NCBI GenBank assembly: GCA_913043885.1
Contig: CAJWOB010000082.1
Span: 1-8,904, forward strand
Origin: an uncultured Spirochaetaceae bacterium
GTDB lineage: Bacteria > Spirochaetota > Spirochaetia > SZUA-6 > Bin103
Direction of reading: 5' to 3'
DNA length: 8,904 bases
Part shown: piece by piece, positions 1 to 5,339 of the stretch
How positions within the stretch are numbered: the first letter of the stretch is position 1
Layout of the letters: the number at the start of each line of letters is the position of its first letter
The notes under the pieces: generated by a model
Database searches by the model: none
Seen by the model: the letters and a program-made list of their open reading frames with translations, nothing else
What the model was told of the DNA's origin: nothing
Made by a program: the position numbers and the translations under genes

Positions 1-946
1 CTGTCTCGCCACCACCGATCTCAACCCAGATCTTGTACCAGTCTTCGTCCCAATTCTCGTGGAGGGCGTGATACTGGGTTTCTCCGTTATACAAGTCGGT
101 CGCATCATCCATCGAGTCGTCTGGCTCGTAGTCGTCGTATCCAACGCTCGGAGACCAATAGTAGAACGCAGATATTTGATACTCACCGACACAACATTCG
201 CCCTGAGATCGCATCTCTACGTAATAGCTATCATTTTCTTCGATCTCAAACTTATGAAGGGTGCGGATACTGCCCTGTTCTGAAAAAGCGAGCTGGAGGT
301 GTTTCTCGCTACTCTTACCGGATCGATTTTCAATCGGATAAATTTCGTTCCCATGGGAATCATATAGCCACATTTCCGTGGCGAATTCGGCGTATGTCTC
401 TATCTCTACAGTGGCTATCTCGCCATCACCGACCTCAACGAAGATGTTGTACCAGTCGAAATCGTCATAATCGTGGAAGTTGTGCCACTGGGAGTTGTCT
501 GACCCGTGGTCCAGATAAGTGGCATCATCGCGGCCGTTGTCTGGCTCGTAGTCGTCTTCCTCAGGAGTAGCATCTGCAAACTGCATCATGATGCTGTATG
601 AGCCGACTTGGGCGTCTTTCGCTGTTATTCGTACAAAGTAGCGACCAGCATCAAGAGCCCAGGTGTAGTTTATGGTTACGTGTCCATACTCTTCATCGTA
701 CCAGTCTTCCCGTTCCGCCGGCAGAGGTTCTCCACTGGCGTCTTCTACGTGTATTTCGGTGGCTATATCCCCCAGTAGCGTGTAGATATAGAAGGAACCT
801 ATCGGTGCATCGAAATCGACGAAGTACCAGTCCTGGTCGCCTGGAGTGAGCGTGTGAGGCTCAGCATCTTGTTCGGGGTTGCCGGTGGGCATCGGCGGCA
901 GGGGACGGGCTTGTTCCCGCGAATTGTCTGGCTCGTAGCGGTCGTC
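1..946 (-). repeat. Tandem PPC-like protein repeats encoded as degenerate DNA repeats
   Basis: Three coding repeats begin at 946, 556 and 136 (reading the minus strand), with periods of 130 and 140 codons; the third is cut by the window edge. The best-kept DNA is the plus-strand stretch tgtctggctcgtag around 119-132, 539-552 and 927-940, which encodes the Y-E-P-D-(N/D) opening, and the ttgtaccagtc stretch at about 33-43 and 448-458, which encodes D-W-Y. The rest is conserved only as protein pattern, so the duplication is old or under divergent selection. Confidence 0.75.
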
Positions 947-1357
947 TTCAACTTCGTCAGAGTCTTCGTCTACGTCCGCTGACCATTGGGCATACAATAC
1001 GACGTTGACAGCTGCCATCCTGATGATGCTGCCGTCGCTGTATGAGGTGCCGTCGCCGTTAGCAGCTGTATTCCATCCCGCAAAACTGTATCCGCTGCGA
1101 CTGAGACCACCGGTGTTGCCCTGTACGGTGACGGTGTCCCCCTCCTGATACTCAGCACCATCAACCGGGACATTTCCAGAATCTGCTCCGTTTGCGGTAT
1201 AAGTGACGGTGTAGGTCTCACACAGATCTGCAATACCTATGTCACACAGTAATTCTGGACATCCAGAGAGGCCGACCACGCAGACCAAAAAGAGACCGAG
1301 TGTCTTGGGGAGTCTATCGAGAAGGAAGGTTCTAACCGTTGCTCTTGGGTCGCTCAC
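1..1357 (-). CDS. Surface lipoprotein with InlB B-repeat and tandem PPC-like repeats (3' end outside window)
   Basis: The frame is open for 452 codons from a GTG at 1357 and leaves the window without a stop. The N-terminus has a hydrophobic stretch (about residues 20-32) ending in a lipobox, L-S-G-C with Cys33, so I infer signal peptidase II processing and lipid anchoring. Residues about 48-129 match an InlB B-repeat (Listeria-Bacteroides repeat): Y-T-V-T-Y near 49, G-Y-S-F-A-G-W-N-T near 91-99, and a closing L-Y-A-Q-W near 125-129. An acidic linker follows. Three units then start at about residues 138, 268 and 408, each opening D-D-x-Y-E-P-D and carrying a D-W-Y motif, as in bacterial pre-peptidase C-terminal (PPC) domains. 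No catalytic domain is visible in this part. The start is supported by a strong ribosome binding site. Composition is less GC-rich than the right-hand genes, which fits transfer. A role outside the cell, in binding or adhesion, is inference only. Confidence 0.85.
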   Translation of the reverse strand, partial: MSDPRATVRTFLLDRLPKTLGLFLVCVVGLSGCPELLCDIGIADLCETYTVTYTANGADSGNVPVDGAEYQEGDTVTVQGNTGGLSRSGYSFAGWNTAANGDGTSYSDGSIIRMAAVNVVLYAQWSADVDEDSDEVEDDRYEPDNSREQARPLPPMPTGNPEQDAEPHTLTPGDQDWYFVDFDAPIGSFYIYTLLGDIATEIHVEDASGEPLPAEREDWYDEEYGHVTINYTWALDAGRYFVRITAKDAQVGSYSIMMQFADATPEEDDYEPDNGRDDATYLDHGSDNSQWHNFHDYDDFDWYNIFVEVGDGEIATVEIETYAEFATEMWLYDSHGNEIYPIENRSGKSSEKHLQLAFSEQGSIRTLHKFEIEENDSYYVEMRSQGECCVGEYQISAFYYWSPSVGYDDYEPDDSMDDATDLYNGETQYHALHENWDEDWYKIWVEIGGGET

Positions 1358-1362
1358 GCGTC

Positions 1363-1368
1363 ACCTCC
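1363..1368 (-). promoter_or_regulatory. Strong ribosome binding site for the lipoprotein
   Basis: On the minus strand GGAGGT lies five bases before the GTG at 1357. It is close to a perfect anti-16S match and decides the GTG start, since no ATG lies nearby in this frame. Confidence 0.8.
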
Positions 1369-1408
1369 GAATCGTTACAAACGTGATGGGATCTAACGTC
1401 TGTCGGTA

Positions 1409-1436
1409 ACTATATCTCAACCAGGACGGATGTCAG
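1409..1436 (-). promoter_or_regulatory. Sigma-70-type promoter for the lipoprotein gene
   Basis: On the minus strand CTGACA (1436-1431) and TATAGT (1414-1409) are separated by 16 bases. Transcription would start near 1402, giving a leader of about 45 bases that contains the GGAGGT ribosome binding site. No other good promoter is visible nearer the gene, so the lipoprotein is probably its own transcription unit. Confidence 0.55.
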
Positions 1437-1595
1437 CAGAAAATCCTGACGCAGTCCTCACTCGTGTCTCACCACGGGACACTGACGGGGACAACGAACG
1501 CCCTTCCTCTGATCCTGCCGGCGACAGTTCGATAGTCACCACAAGTCTCACTTAGTTATCCATGCGTTACTATCGATAAATGTTCAAAGTGAACA
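1437..1595. other. Intergenic region with inverted repeats
   Basis: This completes the gap of about 240 bases between the lipoprotein gene and the small ORF to its right. No coding frame is convincing here. It contains an 8-base inverted repeat (tcgatagt at 1529-1536 and actatcga at 1569-1576) with 32 bases between the arms, and a compact palindrome at its right edge, described separately. I see no tRNA-like end or copy of the tRNA-Leu 3' sequence that would serve as a far attachment site. Confidence 0.4.
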
Positions 1596-1596
1596 T
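1580..1596. promoter_or_regulatory. Palindrome with 7-base arms at the end of the small-ORF group
   Basis: The sequence atgttca-aag-tgaacat is a perfect inverted repeat with a 3-base centre. It touches the stop codon of the minus-strand ORF ending at 1596. As RNA it would form a short hairpin followed on the minus strand by TTTATC, which is too weak in T residues for a typical intrinsic terminator. It could instead be a dimeric regulator's operator. Neither role is proven. Confidence 0.35.
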
Positions 1597-2096
1597 CAGC
1601 CATTCTCGGGGTCGCCTCGTTCTCCGCCATACAAGGCGCGGATCGCGGCGCGCTGCTCACGCAACTCCTGCTCACGTCCAGCAGCCATCATAGCCGCCAC
1701 CGGCTGATCTGGCGAAGCGATGATCGTGTTCTGTCGCCAGCCACTCCGGTATAGCTTGGCAGCGGACTTGATGGCTCGGTGGAGGGTCCGCAGCGACGGA
1801 GCTTCCAGCCGCGGGAGTTGGGCAGAGCCTGGCGCGTCGCAAGCTTGGCGCAGGGCGTTATCGACCGCTTCAACAGTCGGACCCGCGTAGCGAACCTCGA
1901 TTTCGAACCACGAACTGCCCGGACACTTGGCGCCGGAGTCCCAAAGCACGAAACACACCTCCCTAGTCACATAGCGAACCTCGACGCGAGCAGGCTTTCG
2001 ACGCTCCTGGTCCAACGAGTAGTACCTGTGGGCGCCGAAAGCGGCACGCTCGTCACGTGGCGCGCTGGCCGCCCTACCCTTGCGATGTGCCGCCAT
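1596..2096 (-). CDS. Hypothetical protein of the island
   Basis: I do not recognise this protein. From the ATG at 2096 it is 166 residues. It has a basic Ala-rich N-terminus, a central stretch rich in beta-type residues (V-E-V-R-Y-V, then W-F-E-I-E-V-R-Y) with two cysteines, and a charged, probably helical C-terminus with an E-Q-E-L-R-E-Q-R run. No signal peptide or membrane segment is visible. The same frame is open further upstream to a TTG at 2183, with GTG codons at 2162 and 2156, but those starts would overlap the preceding ORF by 80 to 110 bases and have no clear ribosome binding site; the ATG gives a 23-base overlap. It lies downstream of the integrase and an equally unknown ORF on the same strand. 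It might be the second half of a gene broken by a frameshift. Confidence 0.5.
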   Translation of the reverse strand: MAAHRKGRAASAPRDERAAFGAHRYYSLDQERRKPARVEVRYVTREVCFVLWDSGAKCPGSSWFEIEVRYAGPTVEAVDNALRQACDAPGSAQLPRLEAPSLRTLHRAIKSAAKLYRSGWRQNTIIASPDQPVAAMMAAGREQELREQRAAIRALYGGERGDPENG

Positions 2097-2427
2097 TGCG
2101 GCCGCCAGTTCCGCTGCTGCCGCTCGTATAGGACGCCGCGTCTTCCAATAGCTCACTGGCACTGACCCGGCCGGGTCTCCCAACCTTGACCATCTTCCCT
2201 ATGGATGCAGCGACTTTCTCCAGACTCGCGGCATGCCTCTCCAGCTGGCGGGGGTAGACCGTCTCGAAGTGGAGCGTTTGCCAAGCGGAATTGGCGACCC
2301 AACGGTCGAGCGAGTTGGTGAGCTCGCTACGCTTCGCGTCGGGTATCGTGGTGCGTGAGAGTCGCTCTATTGCCTCGTAATCGACGTCACCGGCGGCGAC
2401 AAACCGAAGCGGTCGGTCAGCCGGCAT
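2074..2427 (-). CDS. Hypothetical protein directly downstream of the integrase
   Basis: I do not recognise this 117-residue protein. The start is taken as the ATG at 2427, which overlaps the last 11 bases of the integrase gene and suggests translational coupling. The frame is open further upstream, but that stretch is an Arg- and Thr-rich shadow of the integrase C-terminus. The visible protein is soluble and mostly helical up to about residue 85, with charged segments and several Trp. The last 25 residues are rich in Gly, Ser and Thr and low in complexity, exactly where the next ORF opens in another frame. This tail may be a read-through artefact of a frameshift near 2100-2180 that separated one gene into two. 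A small partner protein of the integrase, such as an excisionase, is possible from position, but no helix-turn-helix is evident. Confidence 0.5.
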   Translation of the reverse strand: MPADRPLRFVAAGDVDYEAIERLSRTTIPDAKRSELTNSLDRWVANSAWQTLHFETVYPRQLERHAASLEKVAASIGKMVKVGRPGRVSASELLEDAASYTSGSSGTGGRNGGTSQG

Positions 2428-3580
2428 CCAGCATCGCCGCCTGCGCCTTGAGCACGTCGCTGTAGTCGTCGCGGTGGAAGTGGCTGCCATAGTGAAGGAC
2501 CATCGCGTCTGTGCGGTGACCCGTCACTGACTTTACGAGACCGTCCGGCACGCCTCGTGCACGCAGCTGTGTGGTCAGCCCGTGGCGCCAGCTGTGATAC
2601 GAAATCGAGCGCGCGCGCCTCTCTTCCTCGTCGATGCCAATCTTTTCCAGAGCGAGGTAGAGCCGACTCAAGACGACCTTGTGCCCGAGCGGCTTTTCTC
2701 GATCGGTGCCGTGAAAGATCAGATCCACCGGCTCATCGAAGGGCGACATCTCAAGCGCCCGCTGGATGACGCCGACCGCTGTCTTAGGCAACGGAACGAC
2801 ACGATCGCTGTCCGACTTTGGCGGTCCCCATCCGTGCTGGCGCCTCCAAGCGCGGCGTACTACGGCATGGTCCGCGAAGATGTCCTCGCGACGGAGGCCA
2901 AGAGCCTCGCCAAGCCTCAGACCGGACGCCGCTCCGACCATGTTGAGCGCGCGGTGTCGGTGATCATCACCCCACACTCTCCTCGTCGCCTTATCGTCGA
3001 AGAGGGCGCGCACCTCATCAAGAGTCATGACTCCCCGTGCGCTGGGGCGTTCCGCGAGCTTCCCGATCCCAGCTGCCGGGTTCCTCGCAGCGAAGCCCCG
3101 CTGTACTGCCTCGGCGAGCATGACCGAGAGCACGCGTGTGGCGAGGTTGATCGTACGCGGCGAGAGTCGACCCTCCTCGAAGAGCGAGAGCCGCCATGTC
3201 TCGACATCGGTAGGAGTGATCGATGCGACACGATGCTGGCCGAACGCCGGAAGGACGTGGCGTTCGAGGTTAGTGCGCATCGTGGCGAGGTAGCCCGGAG
3301 ACAGAGTGAAGCCACGCGCACGCCGGGAGCGAACGTACGGACTCTCGTTGGCCCACCAGCCATCGGCGAATGTGCCAAAGGTGAGCGACCGCTTCGTAAC
3401 GACGATCCCCTCACGCAATTGCCGGTTAGCCCACGCCTCCGCCTTTCGGCGGTCAGTGCAGCCAGTGGAAACGGCGGTGAGGTATTTTTCATCCTCACCT
3501 CGGAATCGACAGTAGTAGATGGCCCGACCGCCCTTAGTAGCGCGTCGGTAGAGTGCGTAGTCGCGCTTGAATCTTCCCAT
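2417..3580 (-). CDS. Tyrosine recombinase / site-specific integrase
   Basis: This 387-residue protein is a phage-type integrase that would insert and excise the island by strand exchange through a phosphotyrosine link. Residues about 1-60 form a basic N-terminal arm-binding-like region, about 66-165 a core-binding SAM-like domain, and about 180-375 the catalytic domain. The catalytic set is present: R222 in G-L-R-L-G-E, K255 after W-G-P-P, H329-x-x-R332, H355 in T-G-H-R, and the nucleophile Y364 in L-H-Y-G. The ATG at 3580 is preceded by a GAGGG ribosome binding site. The open frame continues 32 codons upstream, but that part reads through the tRNA-Leu 3' end (the typical K-V-Q-V-L-S-A-A artefact) and is not used here. 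The gene begins 70 bases from the tRNA 3' end and points away from it, the usual layout of a tRNA-inserted island. Confidence 0.93.
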   Translation of the reverse strand: MGRFKRDYALYRRATKGGRAIYYCRFRGEDEKYLTAVSTGCTDRRKAEAWANRQLREGIVVTKRSLTFGTFADGWWANESPYVRSRRARGFTLSPGYLATMRTNLERHVLPAFGQHRVASITPTDVETWRLSLFEEGRLSPRTINLATRVLSVMLAEAVQRGFAARNPAAGIGKLAERPSARGVMTLDEVRALFDDKATRRVWGDDHRHRALNMVGAASGLRLGEALGLRREDIFADHAVVRRAWRRQHGWGPPKSDSDRVVPLPKTAVGVIQRALEMSPFDEPVDLIFHGTDREKPLGHKVVLSRLYLALEKIGIDEEERRARSISYHSWRHGLTTQLRARGVPDGLVKSVTGHRTDAMVLHYGSHFHRDDYSDVLKAQAAMLDAG

Positions 3581-3590
3581 GATGCCCTCT

Positions 3591-3613
3591 TCAGGGTCAC
3601 ACTCAGGGTCACA
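3591..3613. repeat. 12-base-period tandem repeat before the integrase
   Basis: The sequence tcagggtcaca occurs at 3591-3601 and again at 3603-3613, a period of 12 bases, about one helical turn. It lies between the tRNA 3' end and the integrase start, the position where integrase arm-type sites or an autoregulatory operator would be expected. Function is inferred from position only. Confidence 0.5.
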
Positions 3614-3649
3614 GTGCCGCGTTTCAATAGGGATAGGCGGCGTAAGTCG

Positions 3650-3674
3650 TGCTGCGGAAAGGACTTGAACCTTC
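3650..3674 (-). other. Probable integrase attachment site within the tRNA-Leu 3' end
   Basis: The T-arm and acceptor 3' strand of the tRNA gene form the usual crossover target of tRNA-specific tyrosine recombinases. The integrase gene lies just beyond it. The exact core cannot be set without the distal copy, which is not in the window. Confidence 0.4.
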
Positions 3675-3734
3675 ACGGCCTAAACGGCCACTAGCCCCTC
3701 AAGCTAGCGTGTCTACCAATTCCACCACCGCAGC
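3650..3734 (-). tRNA. tRNA-Leu, anticodon GAG
   Basis: An 85-base class II tRNA folds on the minus strand. The acceptor stem is GCTGCGG (from 3734) with CCGCAGC (3657-3651) and discriminator A at 3650. The D-arm contains the leucine-typical AATTGGTAGACACG. The anticodon stem is CTAGC/GCTAG with loop TTGAGGG and anticodon GAG at 3700-3698. The long variable arm has a GGCC/GGCC stem around GTTTA. The T-arm is GAAGG-TTCAAGT-CCTTT. It reads CUC and CUU codons. The CCA tail is not encoded (CGAC follows), so it must be added after transcription. The 3' end is still complete next to the island, as expected when integration restores the gene. Confidence 0.96.
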
Positions 3735-3777
3735 GGGGTTCCGGTGCCCGGCCTGGGCGACCACTGCCGGCTGCCGC

Positions 3778-3807
3778 ACCATACGCATCGCCTTCAGGCG
3801 CTGTCAA
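3778..3807 (-). promoter_or_regulatory. Promoter of tRNA-Leu
   Basis: On the minus strand TTGACA (3807-3802) and TATGGT (3783-3778) are separated by 18 bases, with a predicted start near 3771, about 37 bases before the mature tRNA. The perfect -35 element suits a strongly expressed tRNA gene. No hairpin with a T-run follows the tRNA, so some transcription may run on into the integrase. The overlapping 3735-3872 region must also drive ornithine carbamoyltransferase on the plus strand, but I see only a weak candidate there (TTGCCA near 3818, TAGCTT near 3842). Confidence 0.6.
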
Positions 3808-3872
3808 ACTCGGCCACTTGCCACGTTGCCAGCCGACTCGGTAGCTTGGCTGCTTCCACAGGCACAGCACAC

Positions 3873-4826
3873 ATGGTTCAGCAACTTGAGCATCTTGCAG
3901 GCAGGTCCCTGCTCACCCTGTCCGACTTTCGATCGGACGAGATTCGCGCCCTCCTCACCCTCGCCCATCAGGCCCGTGCCGACCGGCACGCCGGCATCAC
4001 CCATCAGCGCTTCGTAGGCAAGTCGCTGGCGATGCTCTACGAAAAGCGTTCGACCCGTACCCGCAGCGCGTTCGAGACCGCCTTCGGCGAGGAGGGCGGC
4101 CACGCGGTGTTCATGACGCCGGAGGACATCCACCTCGGCGCCAAGGAATCGCTGGCGGACACTGCGCGTGTGCTCGGCAGGATGTTCGACGCTATTCAGT
4201 TTCGGGGCTTCGAGCAGGAGACGGCCGAGGAACTGGCTCGTCATTCCGGCGTGCCGGTCTACAACGGCCTCACCGACAGTCGCCACCCCACCCAGGTGTT
4301 GGCCGACCTGATGACGTTGGAGACGCACTTCGAACGATTGGAGGGGCTGACCCTCGCCTACGTCGGCGACAGCCGCAACAACATCGCCAGCTCGCTGATG
4401 ATCGGCTGCGCGCTGATGGGGGTGAACTACATCAGCGTCGGGCCAGCGGAGCTGGCCCCGGATCCGGCTCTCCTGGCTCGCTGTCAGGCGGATGCCGCCG
4501 CGGTCGGCAGTACCGTGGGCGCCGCCACCGACCTATCCAACGTCCGCGGAGCGGACGCCGTCTACACTGACGTGTGGGTATCCATGGGGGAGGAGGCAGA
4601 GGAGGCGGCGCGCCTCGATCTCCTCGGCCCCTACCAGGTGGATGCGGCGCTGCTGCGCGGCACCGGGAACCCAGACACCATCTTCATGCACGACTTGCCC
4701 GCGGTGAAGGGCAATGAGGTTACCGAGGAGGTGTTCGAGGGCGATGCATCGCTGGTCTGGGAGCAGGCGGAGAACCGAAAGCACACTGCCAAGGCGCTGA
4801 TGCTGGCCACTCTCGGAGCCGGCTGA
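3873..4826 (+). CDS. argF: Ornithine carbamoyltransferase
   Basis: This enzyme transfers the carbamoyl group from carbamoyl phosphate to ornithine, giving citrulline, in cytoplasmic arginine metabolism. The 317-residue length is normal for the family. The carbamoyl phosphate site S-T-R-T-R is at 60-64, followed by L-G-A-K-E-S near 88-93, D-S-R-H-P-T-Q at 135-141, the ornithine-side D-V-W-V-S-M-G at 233-239, and the conserved A-E-N-R-K-H near 299-304. The family motif H-C-L-P reads H273-D274-L275-P276 here, so the Cys that contacts ornithine in the E. coli enzyme is an Asp. I chose the ATG at 3873 because residues before it overlap the tRNA promoter region and do not resemble the family; its ribosome binding site is weak. 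No other arg or arc genes adjoin it, so an anabolic or catabolic role cannot be told. A paralogous carbamoyltransferase using another amine is a less likely alternative. Confidence 0.92.
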   Translation: MVQQLEHLAGRSLLTLSDFRSDEIRALLTLAHQARADRHAGITHQRFVGKSLAMLYEKRSTRTRSAFETAFGEEGGHAVFMTPEDIHLGAKESLADTARVLGRMFDAIQFRGFEQETAEELARHSGVPVYNGLTDSRHPTQVLADLMTLETHFERLEGLTLAYVGDSRNNIASSLMIGCALMGVNYISVGPAELAPDPALLARCQADAAAVGSTVGAATDLSNVRGADAVYTDVWVSMGEEAEEAARLDLLGPYQVDAALLRGTGNPDTIFMHDLPAVKGNEVTEEVFEGDASLVWEQAENRKHTAKALMLATLGAG

Positions 4827-4837
4827 ACCGCAAATGC

Positions 4838-4865
4838 TTGCACCTCTCGCCCGAACCCCTATGAT
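4838..4865 (+). promoter_or_regulatory. Sigma-70-type promoter of the secreted protein / M24 / NrnA group
   Basis: TTGCAC (4838-4843) and TATGAT (4860-4865) are 16 bases apart, both close to consensus. The predicted start is about 4872, so the leader before the ATG at 4878 would be only about six bases, or none if the GTG at 4872 is used. It lies 11 bases after the ornithine carbamoyltransferase stop, separating that gene from the following group. Confidence 0.65.
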
Positions 4866-4877
4866 AGCCTTGTGGCG

Positions 4878-5324
4878 ATGAATAGCTTGGCGACCCGTCG
4901 CTTGCGACGGCGGACCGTGCGCGGCGGTGCGGTGGTGGCCGCGATCCTGCTACTGGCACCGAGCCTTGCCGTCGGGCAGCGCGAGGATCGCCCCGAGTCG
5001 ATCGTGGTCAAGTCCAAGCGGATCGAGAAGATCCTCGGTCACCGTCTCGGCTATCAGGTCTTCTACCTGAAGGCTGATCAGAGCCTGGCATCCTTCTATG
5101 CACCGCATCGCTGGTTCAACACCTCCGGTGGCGCTGGCGAGATGATCCGCGGCGACGGGCCCGAGTATCCCTACTTCCAGGTCTACTACGTGGACGGCGA
5201 GGTCGATCTGGTTCGCCTCTTCGTCCGGCGCAGCCGACGGCATCTCTCGTGGGGATCCCTTCGCGGCGACGATGCCGCCATCGAGCCTCAGTTCGACGTC
5301 GATCGGCCGAACATCGAGTTCTAA
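4878..5324 (+). CDS. Small secreted conserved hypothetical protein
   Basis: The 148-residue protein has an Arg-rich N-terminus (residues 7-15), a hydrophobic core (about 17-33) and an A-V-G end before Q34, a plausible signal peptidase I site; there is no lipobox Cys. The mature part has about 115 residues with many aromatic and basic positions, including K-R-I-E-K-I-L-G-H, a Y-x-x-x-x-F-Y-L-K segment, S-F-Y-A-P-H-R-W-F, and Y-P-Y-F-Q-V-Y-Y-V-D-G-E. It resembles, from memory, a conserved hypothetical family of spirochaetes, but no function is known to me. The GTG at 4872 is an alternative start adding two residues; no ribosome binding site precedes either, and the promoter places the transcript start there. 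It is the first gene of a tight group, 15 bases before the M24 gene. Confidence 0.8.
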   Translation: MNSLATRRLRRRTVRGGAVVAAILLLAPSLAVGQREDRPESIVVKSKRIEKILGHRLGYQVFYLKADQSLASFYAPHRWFNTSGGAGEMIRGDGPEYPYFQVYYVDGEVDLVRLFVRRSRRHLSWGSLRGDDAAIEPQFDVDRPNIEF

Positions 5325-5339
5325 CTCCCGCCTGCGCGT

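Larger units (their letters stand above)
1..3650. mobile_element. Integrase end of a genomic island at tRNA-Leu (partial)
   Basis: The element is inferred from a complete tyrosine recombinase adjacent to and leading away from a tRNA 3' end, followed by unrecognised small ORFs and a less GC-rich lipoprotein gene, all on one strand. The tRNA-proximal boundary is placed at the tRNA 3' end. The other boundary lies left of the window, or to the right of the lipoprotein if that gene is not cargo; I found no second copy of the tRNA 3' sequence between 1 and 3640. No transfer or replication genes are visible in this part. Confidence 0.6.

Noticed and set aside
59..849. Plus-strand open frames in the left 850 bases
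   Set aside because: They are opposite strand to a continuous lipoprotein frame with clear repeated motifs and show no protein character of their own.
3581..3676. N-terminal extension of the integrase frame into the tRNA
   Set aside because: The first residues are the translation of the tRNA 3' end, and the ATG at 3580 has a ribosome binding site and gives the normal integrase N-terminus.
2582..3694. Long plus-strand open frame (370 codons) opposite the integrase
   Set aside because: It is antisense to a recombinase with all catalytic residues, runs into the tRNA gene, and its translation is Arg-rich with no recognisable motif; such shadows are expected in GC-rich DNA.
4954..4969. Possible second sigma-54 site (TGGCAC with TTGC)
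   Set aside because: The spacer is one base too long for RpoN and it lies inside the signal peptide coding region of the secreted protein.
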